From NCBI GenBank assembly GCA_019359745.1, contig JAHHGT010000004.1, positions 124,001 through 188,000 of the forward strand: a stretch of DNA of 64,000 nt, written 5' to 3'. The notes under the pieces were generated by a model, which ran no database searches, had not been told where the DNA came from, and saw only the letters and a list, made by a program, of their open reading frames with translations. Each line of letters begins with the position of its first letter. Within the stretch, counting starts at the first letter, position 1. This DNA is from Aphanothece saxicola GSE-SYN-MK-01-06B. GTDB lineage: Bacteria > Cyanobacteriota > Cyanobacteriia > PCC-6307 > Cyanobiaceae. Both the position numbers and the translations under genes were made by a program. Below, piece after piece: positions 21,924 through 32,046 of the stretch.

Positions 21924-23242
21924 AGGGAGCTGTAGGGGAGGATCCTGGCCCCCTGGTAGTAGTGCTGCAGGATCTGGCGGTAATCCTCGCCGCGCAGGGC
22001 CAGCCCGTAGGCCCCCCACTGGCTCATGCCCACCCCGTGACCGTAGCCGCGGCCGCTCACCAGCAGCGTCGGCGCGGCCGGGGGCCGGGGGCTTCGCCAG
22101 GGGGACTGGACCATGCCGGAGGCCAGGGAGCGGATCCCCTCGGGGGTGAACACCCCCTGCAGGGAGGGCAGCGGGGGAGGGAACGGGTAGGCCCTGGGGG
22201 CCTCGAAGTCGAAGCGGGCCAGGGTGCTGCGCAGTCCCAGCCGCTGCCGCAGTTCGGCGCCCGTGAGCAGCAGCGTGCCGCCAGGTCCGGTGACCCGGGC
22301 CTGGCGGATGCGGCCGGAGCTGGTGGTGGAGAGCACCTCGATGCGGAAGGCCCCATCGATCTCCCGGAAGGCCCGGGCCAGCCTGTCGGGCTCGATGCGC
22401 AGCTGCCAGGCGTGGACCGGGCTGGCCTGGTCGAAATCGGGCACGCTCACCAGGTAAGGGAGCTGCTGGCGCCAGATCTCGCCGCTGTTTTCCGTCAAGC
22501 CGCCACTGCTGCTGTGGAAGACCGCGTTGATCAGGGCGGAACCATGGACCAGCACCTGGGATCGGGTGCTGCGCACCGCTTCACGGGTGGAGTCGGTTTC
22601 GCTCTCCACCCCCTTGTAGACCTGGCTGGCGACCGTGGCCTTGAGGTCGAAGGGGGCCGCCGGTCGGCGCTGGCGAAGGGCGTAGGTGCGGGCCGCCACC
22701 GCCTGGGCCCGCAGGGCCGCCTGCGGCCAGCTGGCCGGCATCTCGCTGCCCACCACGCTGGGCAGGTAACTCTCGACGTCGATCAGGTTGATCGCCTGCA
22801 GCCGATCGCCCTCGCTGCGCACCAGCAGCCGGCCGCGGTAGCGGCGCTGCTGCAGGGTCAGCATGGCCTCGCCGCCGCCCTGGGCCTGGGCGGGTTCGAT
22901 CCAGGCCTGACCCGAAGGCAGCGACAGCCGCCGGGGGCTGCCGGCCGGTCCCTGAAGCCTTGCCTCCAGGGCCGTGCCGCTGCGGACCAACTGCAGCCGG
23001 GCCCCCGGGGCCAGTTCCATCAGGGTGCGGCCCGCCCCGTCGCCCAGCCGCAGGGCGGCGCTGCCGGCCACCAGCTCCAGGCTGGGGGCTTCTTGCAGCA
23101 GCACCCGCACCAGGGGCACCGGTGCCCTGGCCTCGATGGGCAGCGGCGCCGCCATGGCGGCCGGGAGCAGTGCCAGGGGCAGGCCGGCGCGCCATCCGAA
23201 GCGGAGCAAGGACACGGGTGGACGCCAGCGACAACGGGTCAT
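21920..23242 (-). CDS. SpoIID/LytB domain-containing protein
   Basis: INLIDVESYLPSVVGSEMPASWPQAALRAQAVAARTYAL, GYGHGVGMSQWGAYG. Confidence 0.92.
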   Translation of the reverse strand: MTRCRWRPPVSLLRFGWRAGLPLALLPAAMAAPLPIEARAPVPLVRVLLQEAPSLELVAGSAALRLGDGAGRTLMELAPGARLQLVRSGTALEARLQGPAGSPRRLSLPSGQAWIEPAQAQGGGEAMLTLQQRRYRGRLLVRSEGDRLQAINLIDVESYLPSVVGSEMPASWPQAALRAQAVAARTYALRQRRPAAPFDLKATVASQVYKGVESETDSTREAVRSTRSQVLVHGSALINAVFHSSSGGLTENSGEIWRQQLPYLVSVPDFDQASPVHAWQLRIEPDRLARAFREIDGAFRIEVLSTTSSGRIRQARVTGPGGTLLLTGAELRQRLGLRSTLARFDFEAPRAYPFPPPLPSLQGVFTPEGIRSLASGMVQSPWRSPRPPAAPTLLVSGRGYGHGVGMSQWGAYGLALRGEDYRQILQHYYQGARILPYSSL

Positions 23243-23329
23243 TCTGGATGCTGCGTCCGGGGATGGCCATGGCGCCGGCCACCACACCGGCTGGCGGCGT
23301 GGCAGCATGCCCGCTGAGGCCTCCCGGAT

Positions 23330-24277
23330 GTGCAGGTCACCTTCCTGGGAACCAGCTCCGGCGTTCCCACCCGCGCCCGCAACGTCTCCGCCGTCGCCCT
23401 GCGTCTGCCCCAGCGGGCGGAGCTCTGGCTGTTCGACTGCGGCGAGGGCACCCAGCACCAGTTTCTGCGCAGCGAGCTGCGGGTGTCGCAGCTGCGCCGG
23501 ATCTTCGTCACCCACATGCACGGCGACCACGTCTTCGGTCTGCCGGGGCTGCTGGCCAGCCTGGGCCTGGCCGGCAGCTGTGGCGGGATCGATCTGTACG
23601 GACCGGATCCGCTGCGCGACTACCTGGAAGGGGTGATGCGCACCTCCTCCACCCGCATCGGCTACCCCCTGCGCACCCACCGGGTGAAGGAGGCCGCCGC
23701 CCGGGGCAGCCTGGTGCTCGATGACGACGACATCACGGTGCGCTGCACGGCGCTCACCCACCGGGTGCCGGCCTTTGCCTATCGGGTGGATCAGAAGCCG
23801 CGGCCCGGCCGCTTCGACGTGGAGCGGGCCAGGGCCCTGGGCGTTCCCCCCGGGCCGGTCTACGGGGAGCTCAAGGCCGGTCGCAGTGTCACCCTCGATG
23901 ACGGCCGGGTGATTCGGGGCGAGGCCCTGTGCGGGCCGCCGCGGCCAGGCCGCAGCGTCGTCTATTGCACCGACACGGTGTTCAGTGAGGCGGCGGTGGC
24001 CCTGGCCCAGGGCGCCGACCTGCTGATCCACGAGTCCACCTTTTCCCACGGCGAGGCGGAGCTGGCCATCGCCCGCCAGCACTCCACCAGCACCATGGCC
24101 GCCCAGACCGCCCTGGAGGCGGGGGTGAAGCGGCTGGTGCTGACCCACCTGAGTCCCCGCTACGTGGCTGGCAATCCCATGACCCCCGACGACCTGGTGG
24201 CCGAAGCGCGGGCCATCTTCCCCGAGACGCTCGTGGCGAGGGACTTCCTCAGCCTTGAGGTGGGGGAGGTGGGCTGA
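23330..24277 (+). CDS. rnz: ribonuclease Z
   Basis: [36 protein letters not shown]. Confidence 0.95.
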   Translation: MQVTFLGTSSGVPTRARNVSAVALRLPQRAELWLFDCGEGTQHQFLRSELRVSQLRRIFVTHMHGDHVFGLPGLLASLGLAGSCGGIDLYGPDPLRDYLEGVMRTSSTRIGYPLRTHRVKEAAARGSLVLDDDDITVRCTALTHRVPAFAYRVDQKPRPGRFDVERARALGVPPGPVYGELKAGRSVTLDDGRVIRGEALCGPPRPGRSVVYCTDTVFSEAAVALAQGADLLIHESTFSHGEAELAIARQHSTSTMAAQTALEAGVKRLVLTHLSPRYVAGNPMTPDDLVAEARAIFPETLVARDFLSLEVGEVG

Positions 24278-24316
24278 GCCTGCAACAGTTCGCGTGATTC
24301 CGCTGCGGGGGACCCG

Positions 24317-24916
24317 TTGCCCGTGATACAAGGTCTCAGTTGCGGTCCCACCGCCATTTCGCCGGCTTCTTCCATGGCCCCCCTCTTTCTCTCAGCCGCC
24401 CCCCTTTCAGCCGTCCGCCGCTCGCTCGTCCGTGCCGTCGCCCGGACCCTGCTGATCCTTCCCCTGGCCCTGCTGGTCTGCTTCGCGGGTCCCGCGGCGG
24501 CGGCCCAGTGGAGCGCCGAGGACCTGACCGTGCCCGTGTCCCCCGACGGCACCCTGGTGACCTTCACCGAGAAGGAGGTCAAGACCGGCCGCAAGCTCTT
24601 CAATGACAGCTGCGGCACCTGCCATGCCGGCGGCATCACCAAGACCAACCAGAACGTGGGCCTGGATCCCGAGACCCTCGCCCTGGCCACCCCGGCCCGG
24701 GATTCGGTCGACGCCCTGGTCGACTACATGAAGGACCCCACCTCCTACGACGGGGAGTACAGCATCTCTGACGTCCATCCCAGCCTGCGCAGCAGCGATG
24801 TGTTCGTGAAGATGCGCGACCTGGATGACGAGGACCTGCGTCTGATCGCCGGTTACATCCTGGTGGCCCCCAAGGTTCAGGGCATCCAGTGGGGCGGCGG
24901 CAAGATCTACTTCTGA
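24317..24916 (+). CDS. psbV: photosystem II cytochrome c550 (true start may be 24374)
   Basis: CGTCHAGGITKTNQNVGLDPETLALATPARD...LIAGYILVAPKVQG. Confidence 0.95.
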   Translation: MPVIQGLSCGPTAISPASSMAPLFLSAAPLSAVRRSLVRAVARTLLILPLALLVCFAGPAAAAQWSAEDLTVPVSPDGTLVTFTEKEVKTGRKLFNDSCGTCHAGGITKTNQNVGLDPETLALATPARDSVDALVDYMKDPTSYDGEYSISDVHPSLRSSDVFVKMRDLDDEDLRLIAGYILVAPKVQGIQWGGGKIYF

Positions 24917-24932
24917 GTCCCCACCCAATCTC

Positions 24933-24965
24933 AAGCCGGCAGTCCTCCAGGGCTGGCCGGCTTTT
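24933..24965 (+). terminator. Rho-independent terminator after psbV
   Basis: 8-bp stem aagccggc/gccggctt followed by T run. Confidence 0.75.
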
Positions 24966-24986
24966 CTGTGGCTCAACGCCTGCGTC

Positions 24987-25382
24987 TCAGGGGGCCGGGG
25001 AGGGCAGAGGTGGTGGAAGTGGCGGCGCCAGGTTGTCGGCCTCCAGGGAGCCGGGCAGCTTGCTGTACCACCACTCCTGCAGGCCGGGGGCCAGCCGCTG
25101 GGGGAACAGGGTGATGACGGTGCGGGTGGGTCTGGCCCCGGGCTGGAGCAGCTCCACGGCATAGGAGGGGCAGCGGCGGGCGGCCAGGTCGGCCACGAAG
25201 CGGCGGCCGACGCGGCGCCAGCTGGGCTCCTTGCTGCGCCAGGCCAGCCGGCAGCAGGGCCAGGGCAGTTCCTCCCGATCGAACAGGCGGCAGCAGGGCC
25301 CCAGGACCCGGTAGCTGTACTGGCCGCCGGGGCTGGGATGCTCGCTGCCGGAGGCCAGCACGGTGTCCACCTGGAGTGACAT
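24987..25382 (-). CDS. hypothetical protein
   Basis: MSLQVDTVLASGSEHPSPGGQYSYRVLGPCCRLFDREELPW... Confidence 0.65.
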   Translation of the reverse strand: MSLQVDTVLASGSEHPSPGGQYSYRVLGPCCRLFDREELPWPCCRLAWRSKEPSWRRVGRRFVADLAARRCPSYAVELLQPGARPTRTVITLFPQRLAPGLQEWWYSKLPGSLEADNLAPPLPPPLPSPAP

Positions 25383-25383
25383 G

Positions 25384-25406
25384 AAAAAGCCACCCCTGAG
25401 GGTGGC
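25384..25406 (-). terminator. Rho-independent terminator after petF
   Basis: Stem gccaccc/gggtggc with tetraloop ctga and T5 on the minus strand. Confidence 0.75.
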
Positions 25407-25460
25407 GGAGAAGAACACGGGGTTCAAGGGGCGATCCGCGTGAATCGCCCGGCGAGGAGC

Positions 25461-25760
25461 TCAGTAGAGCTCTTCTTCGGTGTGGGTCTTGATGGTGCAG
25501 TCGGAGGTGGGGTAGGCAACGCAGGTGAGGACGAAGCCGGCCTCGATCTGGTCGTCGTCGAGGAAGCTCTGGTCCGACTGGTCGACGGTGCCGGCGGTGA
25601 GCTTGCCAGCGCAGGTGGAGCAGGCGCCGGCGCGGCAGGAGTAGGGCAGGTCAATGCCCTGCTCTTCGGCGGCGTCGAGGATGTACTGGTCGTCAGGAAC
25701 CTCGATGGTCTTGTTCAGCCCCTCGCTCTCATTGACGAGGGTGACCTTGTAGGAAGCCAT
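25461..25760 (-). CDS. petF: 2Fe-2S plant-type ferredoxin
   Basis: [18 protein letters not shown]...[24 protein letters not shown]. Confidence 0.96.
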   Translation of the reverse strand: MASYKVTLVNESEGLNKTIEVPDDQYILDAAEEQGIDLPYSCRAGACSTCAGKLTAGTVDQSDQSFLDDDQIEAGFVLTCVAYPTSDCTIKTHTEEELY

Positions 25761-25902
25761 GGAAGAGATTGGAGCTCACAGACACCCGGCAGCCAGGGCC
25801 TGTAGGACCCGCCCTTCCTACATCCGACAGGGGGCATTCCCGGCGTTCTTGGGCTCGCAGGCCGGGAAGGCCAATCAAAGCCAGGACACAGATCAGCGTG
25901 TC

Positions 25903-26847
25903 TTATGCAACATCCGAGGCCGAACGGATCCGCAGCAGGCCCCAGCGGTCCTGCTCGACCTGCTGCTCCACCCGCCAGCCCGCGGCCAGCAGATCCCGCT
26001 CCAGGCCAGGGGCCTGATCCACCAGCAGGCCGCTGAGCAGGCCCACACCGCCGGGGCCCAGCAGCCGGGGGAAGCAGGGAATCAGGGCTTCGATCACCGG
26101 CGCCAGGATGTTGCACAGCAACAGATCGGCACCGCGCCCCCCCAGCAGCTCCGCGAGGGCCTCCGCCGAGCCGGTCGTCACCGTCAGAGCCTGGGCGCCA
26201 TCCAGGCCGTTCAGGGCGGCGTTCTCGCGGGTCGCCCGCTCCGCCAGGGGATCGCAGTCGGCGGCCGCCACGGTCGCCGCCCCCAGCCTTAGGGCGGCCA
26301 GGCCCAGGATGCCGCTGCCACAGCCCAGATCGGCCACCCGCAGGCCCCGCAGGCCCGGCCCCTGGCCCTCGCGCTCCCGCTCGCCGGCCAGGGCTTCGAG
26401 CGCCTCCAGGCAGAGGCGGGTGGTGGGATGGCTGCCGGTGCCGAAGGCACTGCCCGGATCGATGCGGATCACCAGGCGATCGGCCTGCTCCGGCGGCACC
26501 TCCAGCCAGGCCGGCAGCACCAGCAGCCGCTCCCCCACCGGATCGGGCCGCCAGTGGCTCTTCCAGCTCAGACTCCAGTCCTCATCAGCCTGCCGCTGCC
26601 AGTGGACCTGTGGCAGCGCCAGGTTGAAGGGCTCCCCCAGCGGGGCCAGGGCCCGCTCCAGCTCCTGCCGCTGGTCGGGGGGCCAGTCGCTTTCGGGCAG
26701 CCAGGCCAGCAGCTGGCGGCGCTCCGGGGCCTCGGGGGGATGCTGCAGGGCCACCCGGCTCACCCCCAGCAGCGGCAGCTTCCAGAGCAGGGATTCCTCC
26801 AGTTCGGCCGGGGCGGCCATCTCCAGCCGCCACCAGACCAGGCCCAT
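25903..26847 (-). CDS. prmA: ribosomal protein L11 methyltransferase
   Basis: DPGSAFGTGSHPTTRLCLEALE, VADLGCGSGILGLAA, LLCNILAPVIEALIP. Confidence 0.93.
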   Translation of the reverse strand: MGLVWWRLEMAAPAELEESLLWKLPLLGVSRVALQHPPEAPERRQLLAWLPESDWPPDQRQELERALAPLGEPFNLALPQVHWQRQADEDWSLSWKSHWRPDPVGERLLVLPAWLEVPPEQADRLVIRIDPGSAFGTGSHPTTRLCLEALEALAGEREREGQGPGLRGLRVADLGCGSGILGLAALRLGAATVAAADCDPLAERATRENAALNGLDGAQALTVTTGSAEALAELLGGRGADLLLCNILAPVIEALIPCFPRLLGPGGVGLLSGLLVDQAPGLERDLLAAGWRVEQQVEQDRWGLLRIRSASDVA

Positions 26848-28433
26848 CAGAGGGTGACCGGATGGGCGGCCTGGATGCCGTTGATGTCGTGGATCACCGC
26901 CAGCAGGCTGGGGGGGATCGGGTCGTCCAGGCTCAGCACCATCACGGCGTCGCCGCGCACGATGCGGCGCCCCACCTGCATCGAGGCGATGTTGACGTTG
27001 TGCTCGCCGAGCAGGGAGCCCAGCTGGCCGATGATGCCGGGCATGTCCCGGTGGCGGGTGAAGAGCATGTGACGGCTTGGTGTCACGTTCACCGGGAATT
27101 CGTCGATGGTGGTGATGCGCAGTTCCCCGTCGGTGAACACCGCGCCGGTGACGCTGTGGTTGCCCCGGGGGCTGCGGGAGCTGAGCTGGAGCGAGCCACC
27201 GGCGAAGTCGCGGCTGGCATCGTCTTTCACCTCGAGCACGTGGATGCCGCGCTCCTTGGCTTCCAGGGTGGCGTTGACGTAGTTGATGCTGTCGCCCAGG
27301 GCGGCCGACAGGATGCCCTTGAGGGCGGCCACCACCAGGGGCTGGGCGGGATGGGAGGCGAACTCGCCCTGCAGCCGCACCTCCAGCTCGCTGATCTGGC
27401 CACTGGCCAGCTGGCTGAGCAGCAGGCCGAGGGTTTCGGCCAGCTGCAGATGGGGCTTGAGCAGCTCCATCACCTCGGGGGTCAGGCCGGGGATGTTCAC
27501 GGCGCTGCGGGCCGGCAGGCCGAGCAGCACGTCCCGGATCTGTTCCGCCACATCGATCGCCACGTTCTCCTGGGCTTCTTCCGTGGAGGCGCCGAGGTGG
27601 GGGGTGAGGATCAGCCGCTCCTTGACCAGGCGCAGCGGTGAATCGGCCGCCAGCGGTTCTTTGGCGTACACGTCGATCGCGGCACCGGCGATCACCCGGT
27701 TCTCGACGGCGTCGGCCAGGGCCTGTTCATCGATGATGCCGCCGCGGGCGCAGTTCACCAGCCGGGCCGTGGGTTTCATCGTGGCCAGCAGGGCCGCGTT
27801 GACCAGGTTCTCGGTGTCGGGCGTTCGGGGGAGGTGCAGGCTGACGTAGTCGGCTTCGGCGAACAGCTGGGGCAGGGGCAGCAGCCGCACCTGCAGCAGC
27901 TGGGCCCGCTCGGCGGAGATGAAGGGGTCGTAGGCGGCCACGTCCATGCCCAGGGCCCGGGCGACGCGGGCGACGTGGGAGCCGATCTTGCCGAGGCCCA
28001 CCACGCCCAGGGTTTTCTTGTAGAGCTCGTTGCCCACGTAGGTCTTGCGGTCCCAGCCTCCGGCCATGGTGCTGGCGTGGGCGTGGGGCACGTGCCGCGA
28101 CAGGGAGAGCATCAGCGCCAGGGCGTGCTCGGCGGCAGCGATCGTGTTGCCCTCCGGCGAATTCACAACGATCACGCCGCGCCGGGTGGCGGCGGGCACA
28201 TCGACGTTGTCGACGCCGACGCCGGCCCGGCCGATGATGCGCAACTTGGCGGCGGCTTCGATCACCTCAGCGGTCACCTGGGTGCCGGAGCGGATCATCA
28301 GGCCGTCGTAGTCGCCGATGCAGCCCACCAGCTGCTCCGGGCTCAGGCCCGTGCGCACGTCCACCTGGGCAACCTGGGAGAGGATGTCGATCCCCGCCTG
28401 GTCGATGGGATCAGAGACCAGAACCTTCGTCAT
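26847..28433 (-). CDS. serA: D-3-phosphoglycerate dehydrogenase
   Basis: MTKVLVSDPIDQAGIDIL..., GRAGVGVDNVDVPAATRRGVIVVNSP, C-terminal ACT domain. Confidence 0.96.
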   Translation of the reverse strand: MTKVLVSDPIDQAGIDILSQVAQVDVRTGLSPEQLVGCIGDYDGLMIRSGTQVTAEVIEAAAKLRIIGRAGVGVDNVDVPAATRRGVIVVNSPEGNTIAAAEHALALMLSLSRHVPHAHASTMAGGWDRKTYVGNELYKKTLGVVGLGKIGSHVARVARALGMDVAAYDPFISAERAQLLQVRLLPLPQLFAEADYVSLHLPRTPDTENLVNAALLATMKPTARLVNCARGGIIDEQALADAVENRVIAGAAIDVYAKEPLAADSPLRLVKERLILTPHLGASTEEAQENVAIDVAEQIRDVLLGLPARSAVNIPGLTPEVMELLKPHLQLAETLGLLLSQLASGQISELEVRLQGEFASHPAQPLVVAALKGILSAALGDSINYVNATLEAKERGIHVLEVKDDASRDFAGGSLQLSSRSPRGNHSVTGAVFTDGELRITTIDEFPVNVTPSRHMLFTRHRDMPGIIGQLGSLLGEHNVNIASMQVGRRIVRGDAVMVLSLDDPIPPSLLAVIHDINGIQAAHPVTL

Positions 28434-28520
28434 GTCCGGCAGCGGTGCGTGGGGCGGGGGGAACGCCCCCAGGGGGGCAGGCCGGAGGTGCAGTGTAGAG
28501 AGCGGTGCGGAGACGAGCCC

Positions 28521-29024
28521 ATGTCCTTGAGTGTGGTGGTGGTGCTGGACGACCGTGATCGCCTGCAGGCGTTGCGGGAACGCTTGTTGGCGCTGCAGCC
28601 GGCCCCGACCCGCGTGCTGGCGATCGGCAGCGGTGAGGCGACCATGTCGGAGGTGGAGCGGCTCGATCCGGCCACGGCCCGGCGGCGGAGGCAGCAGTCG
28701 ATGGTCCGCTGGCTGCTGCCCTTCGGCTTCCTGGCGGGACTCACCTTCACCCAGATCACCGATCTGCACACGTTCAGCTTCGCCGGGGCCTACGGGGAGC
28801 CGCTGATCGGTGGCCTGCTGGGCATGGGTTCCGGCTGGATGGGCAGCTTCGCCGCCGCCGCCAGCGTCAGCTCCGAGGAGGACGACCGCATCCGCATCCT
28901 GCGCAACCGGCTCGACGAGGGCTGCTGGCTGCTGCTGCTGGAGGCCCCCGCCGGGAGCGAGATCCCCTGGACCACGATCCAGCTGGCACGACCGAAGGCG
29001 GTCGTGCGGTTGGACGACACCTGA
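28521..29024 (+). CDS. hypothetical membrane protein
   Basis: MSLSVVVVLDDRDRLQALRERL... two hydrophobic segments with glycine-rich motif. Confidence 0.75.
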   Translation: MSLSVVVVLDDRDRLQALRERLLALQPAPTRVLAIGSGEATMSEVERLDPATARRRRQQSMVRWLLPFGFLAGLTFTQITDLHTFSFAGAYGEPLIGGLLGMGSGWMGSFAAAASVSSEEDDRIRILRNRLDEGCWLLLLEAPAGSEIPWTTIQLARPKAVVRLDDT

Positions 29025-29035
29025 GCTCCTGGCCC

Positions 29036-29809
29036 ATGCTTCCACGACGGGACCTGCTGGAGGGAACGCGCCACCCGGAGGCCCTCGGCGGCCTGTTCGG
29101 CCTGGCGGAAACGGCCCTGCGCACCTGGGAGCCCCAGGTGAGTGGATTTCTGGACGCCGCTGTGTGGGAGGAGGCCGAGGCCAGGCTCGGTGCCCTCAGC
29201 GAGCTGAGCCTCGCGAGTGACGGCGGCCACCCCGGCGCCGAACGTCGCTGCCTGCTGCTGGGACGGGTGGGTCAGGAGCCCGTTGCCCCCGCCCTGATGG
29301 GGCTGGAGATCAGCGGCAACTTTCTGTTCGATCCCGCCTCCGCTGCCGACATGCTCGAGGGGCTGGCCCGCTCGGGTGCCAGCGCGGCGGAGTGGGGCGA
29401 CCTGTGGCTGCGGGGCGATCGGGGCGCCCAGGCCATCGTCACGGCGGCCCTGGCCGGCAGGCTGGATGGGGGCGAGGGCCTGGTGCGCACGGTGCCGGTG
29501 CGCTTCGAGGCCCGCCCCATCGACGGGCTGCAGCTGCCGGCCCGACGCCTGCCCCGCCAGCTGACCACGGTGGAAGCCTCCCTGCGGCTGGACGCCCTGG
29601 CGTCCGCGGGTTTCGGCCTGTCCCGCAACCGCATGGCCACCCTGATTCGCCAGGGGGCCGTGCGCATCGACTGGACCGTGGTCAGCAGCCCCAGCCAGCC
29701 ATTGGCGGTGGGGTCGCGGGTGCAGCTGGAGGGGCGGGGCGAGCTGGAGGTGCTGGCCATCGATCCCACCAAGCGGGAGCGCTTTCGAATCCGGATGGAG
29801 CGCCATTGA
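29036..29809 (+). CDS. photosystem II S4 domain protein
   Basis: LRLDALASAGFGLSRNRMATLIRQGAVRIDWTVVSSPSQPLAVGSRVQLEGRGELEV. Confidence 0.9.
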   Translation: MLPRRDLLEGTRHPEALGGLFGLAETALRTWEPQVSGFLDAAVWEEAEARLGALSELSLASDGGHPGAERRCLLLGRVGQEPVAPALMGLEISGNFLFDPASAADMLEGLARSGASAAEWGDLWLRGDRGAQAIVTAALAGRLDGGEGLVRTVPVRFEARPIDGLQLPARRLPRQLTTVEASLRLDALASAGFGLSRNRMATLIRQGAVRIDWTVVSSPSQPLAVGSRVQLEGRGELEVLAIDPTKRERFRIRMERH

Positions 29810-29974
29810 GGTCCCGGGCCCCAAGTTGACAGGAGGGAAGGCCGGCGAGTAGGAAAAGCCGTAGGAAGAAGCGGATCCAACGGTGTTCCCGTTGGCGAAG
29901 TTGCGACAAACCATGCCTTTCGATTTTCATCGAAAGGACTGTCGATTTCCCCACACCTCGGTGATCCCGGCAAC

Positions 29975-30046
29975 GGGCGATTAGCTCAGAGGTAGAGCAC
30001 TACCTTGACACGGTAGGAGTCACTGGTTCGATTCCAGTATCGCCCA
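29975..30046 (+). tRNA. tRNA-Val (anticodon GAC)
   Basis: 72-nt cloverleaf: acceptor gggcgat/atcgccc, anticodon arm ctacc-ttgacac-ggtag, T arm actgg-ttcgatt-ccagt. Confidence 0.97.
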
Positions 30047-30143
30047 TCTTCAGTTCACTTCATTGCTCGCGAATCGGGCTCGGTTCGGTTCGGCGTGCGC
30101 TTCGCTGCTACCCTCGGCCGATCGTGCCCGTGAGCCTGCCAGC

Positions 30144-31550
30144 GTGAGCCCCACCAAGGCCGATCCACCCCTGTCCTGCATGGTGGTGGTGGGCCTCGGA
30201 AGATCGGGACTGGGGGCTGCCCGCTTGCTGCATGCCCGCGGTGAAGCGGTTGTGGTGATCGAAAGTGGCGACTCCCCGGAGCTTCGGGCCCGGGCCGCCG
30301 AACTGGAAAGGGAGGCCATCGCGGCGCGCCTGGGGGTGCCCCTCAGCGTCGAGGCGTTCCAGGCCCTGCCGCTGCCGCCGTCCGTGGTGGTGGTGAGTCC
30401 GGGGATCGCCTGGAACCATCCGGTGCTGGAGGAGCTGCGCGGCCAGGGGGTGCAGGTGCAGGGAGAGATCGTGCCCGCCTGGCAGGCCAGCCGGGACGTG
30501 CCCTGGATCGGCATCACCGGCACCAATGGCAAGACCACCGTCACCTGCCTGGTGCACCACCTGCTGGAGCAGGGCGGCAAGGATGCACCGCTCTGCGGCA
30601 ATGTCGGCATCTCCGCCGCCGAGGTGGTGCTGCAGCGGCGCCTGGAGCAGGGCCCCCGTCCCGACTGGCTGGTGGTGGAACTGAGCAGCTACCAGCTGGA
30701 GGCTGCCCCGGCCGTCGCCCCCGCCATCGGCGTCTGGACCACCCTGACCCCCGACCACCTCGAGCGCCACGGCACCCTGGCCGCCTATCGGGCCATCAAG
30801 CGGCGCCTGCTGGAGCAGTCACGCCGGCGCATCCTCAATGCCGACGATCCCGACCTGCGACGCCACGCCGACACCTGGGATCACGCTGACTGGATCACCG
30901 CCGGTCCCAGGGAGGCCTTGCCGGCCGGGATCGACCCGCTGCTCTGGATCGATGCGAGCGATCAGGTGCAGGGGCGCCAGGGTCCCCTGTTCCCCGCCAG
31001 TGCCCTGGCGATGCCCGGGGCTCACAACCGCCAGAACCTGCTGCTGGCGGTGGCGGTGGGACTCCATGCCGGACTGGAGCCGGCGGCGATGGAGGCCGCC
31101 TGCCGCTGCTTCCCCGGCGTTCCGCACCGGCTGGAGCGCCTGCGCCAGCGGAACGGGATCACCTGGTTCAACGACAGCAAGGCCACCAATTACGACGCCG
31201 CCGAGGTGGCCCTGCGGGCCCTGGAGGGTCCCTTGGTGGTGCTGGCCGGAGGTCAGTCGAAGCAGGGGGATGCGGCGGCCTGGCTGGAGCAGCTTCAGTT
31301 GCGGGCGGCGGCGGTGGTGCTCTACGGCGCGGCCCGGGAAGAATTCACCGGCCTCCTGCAAACCAGCGGTTTCGGTGGTGTGGTGCGGCAGGTGGAGGAT
31401 CTGCAGGCTGCGGTGGCCCTGGCCGCCAGCCTCGCTCCGGAGCTCGACTGCCAGGGGGTGTTGCTGTCCCCGGCCTGTGCCAGCTTCGATCAATACGCCA
31501 GTTTCGAAGCCCGCGGCGACCACTTCCGCCGGCTGGTGCTGGCCCTCTGA
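30144..31550 (+). CDS. murD: UDP-N-acetylmuramoyl-L-alanine--D-glutamate ligase
   Basis: GITGTNGKTTVTCLVHHLLEQ, LELSSYQLE-like, WFNDSKATN; GTG start inferred. Confidence 0.95.
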   Translation: MSPTKADPPLSCMVVVGLGRSGLGAARLLHARGEAVVVIESGDSPELRARAAELEREAIAARLGVPLSVEAFQALPLPPSVVVVSPGIAWNHPVLEELRGQGVQVQGEIVPAWQASRDVPWIGITGTNGKTTVTCLVHHLLEQGGKDAPLCGNVGISAAEVVLQRRLEQGPRPDWLVVELSSYQLEAAPAVAPAIGVWTTLTPDHLERHGTLAAYRAIKRRLLEQSRRRILNADDPDLRRHADTWDHADWITAGPREALPAGIDPLLWIDASDQVQGRQGPLFPASALAMPGAHNRQNLLLAVAVGLHAGLEPAAMEAACRCFPGVPHRLERLRQRNGITWFNDSKATNYDAAEVALRALEGPLVVLAGGQSKQGDAAAWLEQLQLRAAAVVLYGAAREEFTGLLQTSGFGGVVRQVEDLQAAVALAASLAPELDCQGVLLSPACASFDQYASFEARGDHFRRLVLAL

Positions 31551-31562
31551 AACCGAACATCC

Positions 31563-32030
31563 ATGGCCTGGTGGTTGATGAAAAGCGAGCCGGATGTCTA
31601 CGGCATCCAGCATCTGCAAGCGGAGGGCACCACCCTCTGGGACGGGATCCGCAACTACCAGGCCCGCAACTTCATGCGCGCGATGCAGATCGGTGATCGC
31701 GTCTTCTTTTACCACTCCAATGTCAGCCCCCCCGGCATCGTCGGCCTGATGGAGGTGATCGAAACGGGGCTGGTGGATCCCAGCCAGTTCGATCCCACGT
31801 CCAAGTACTTCGATCCGGCCTCCAAGCCGGAGGCCCCGCGCTGGGACTGTGCCCGTCTCGCCTATCGCGCCACCTTCCCGGCGATGCTCAGCCTCGATGC
31901 CCTGCGGGAGCATTTCTCGGTGGAGGATCTGGTGGTGGTACGCCGGGGCAACCGCCTCTCGATCCTGCCGGTGGCAGACGCCAGCGCCGCGCGGATCTTC
32001 AGCCTGCTGGGGGTGGCGCCGGACGCCTGA
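31563..32030 (+). CDS. EVE domain-containing protein
   Basis: MAWWLMKSEPDVYGI...LWDGIRNYQARNFMRAMQIGDRVFFYHSN. Confidence 0.93.
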   Translation: MAWWLMKSEPDVYGIQHLQAEGTTLWDGIRNYQARNFMRAMQIGDRVFFYHSNVSPPGIVGLMEVIETGLVDPSQFDPTSKYFDPASKPEAPRWDCARLAYRATFPAMLSLDALREHFSVEDLVVVRRGNRLSILPVADASAARIFSLLGVAPDA

Positions 32031-32046
32031 GGCGCCCCAGGCCAGC

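Noticed and set aside
29975-30046. tRNA-Val as an integration site for a mobile island
   Set aside because: Flanking genes (PSII S4 protein, murD) are core and no integrase or duplicated tRNA 3' end was seen.
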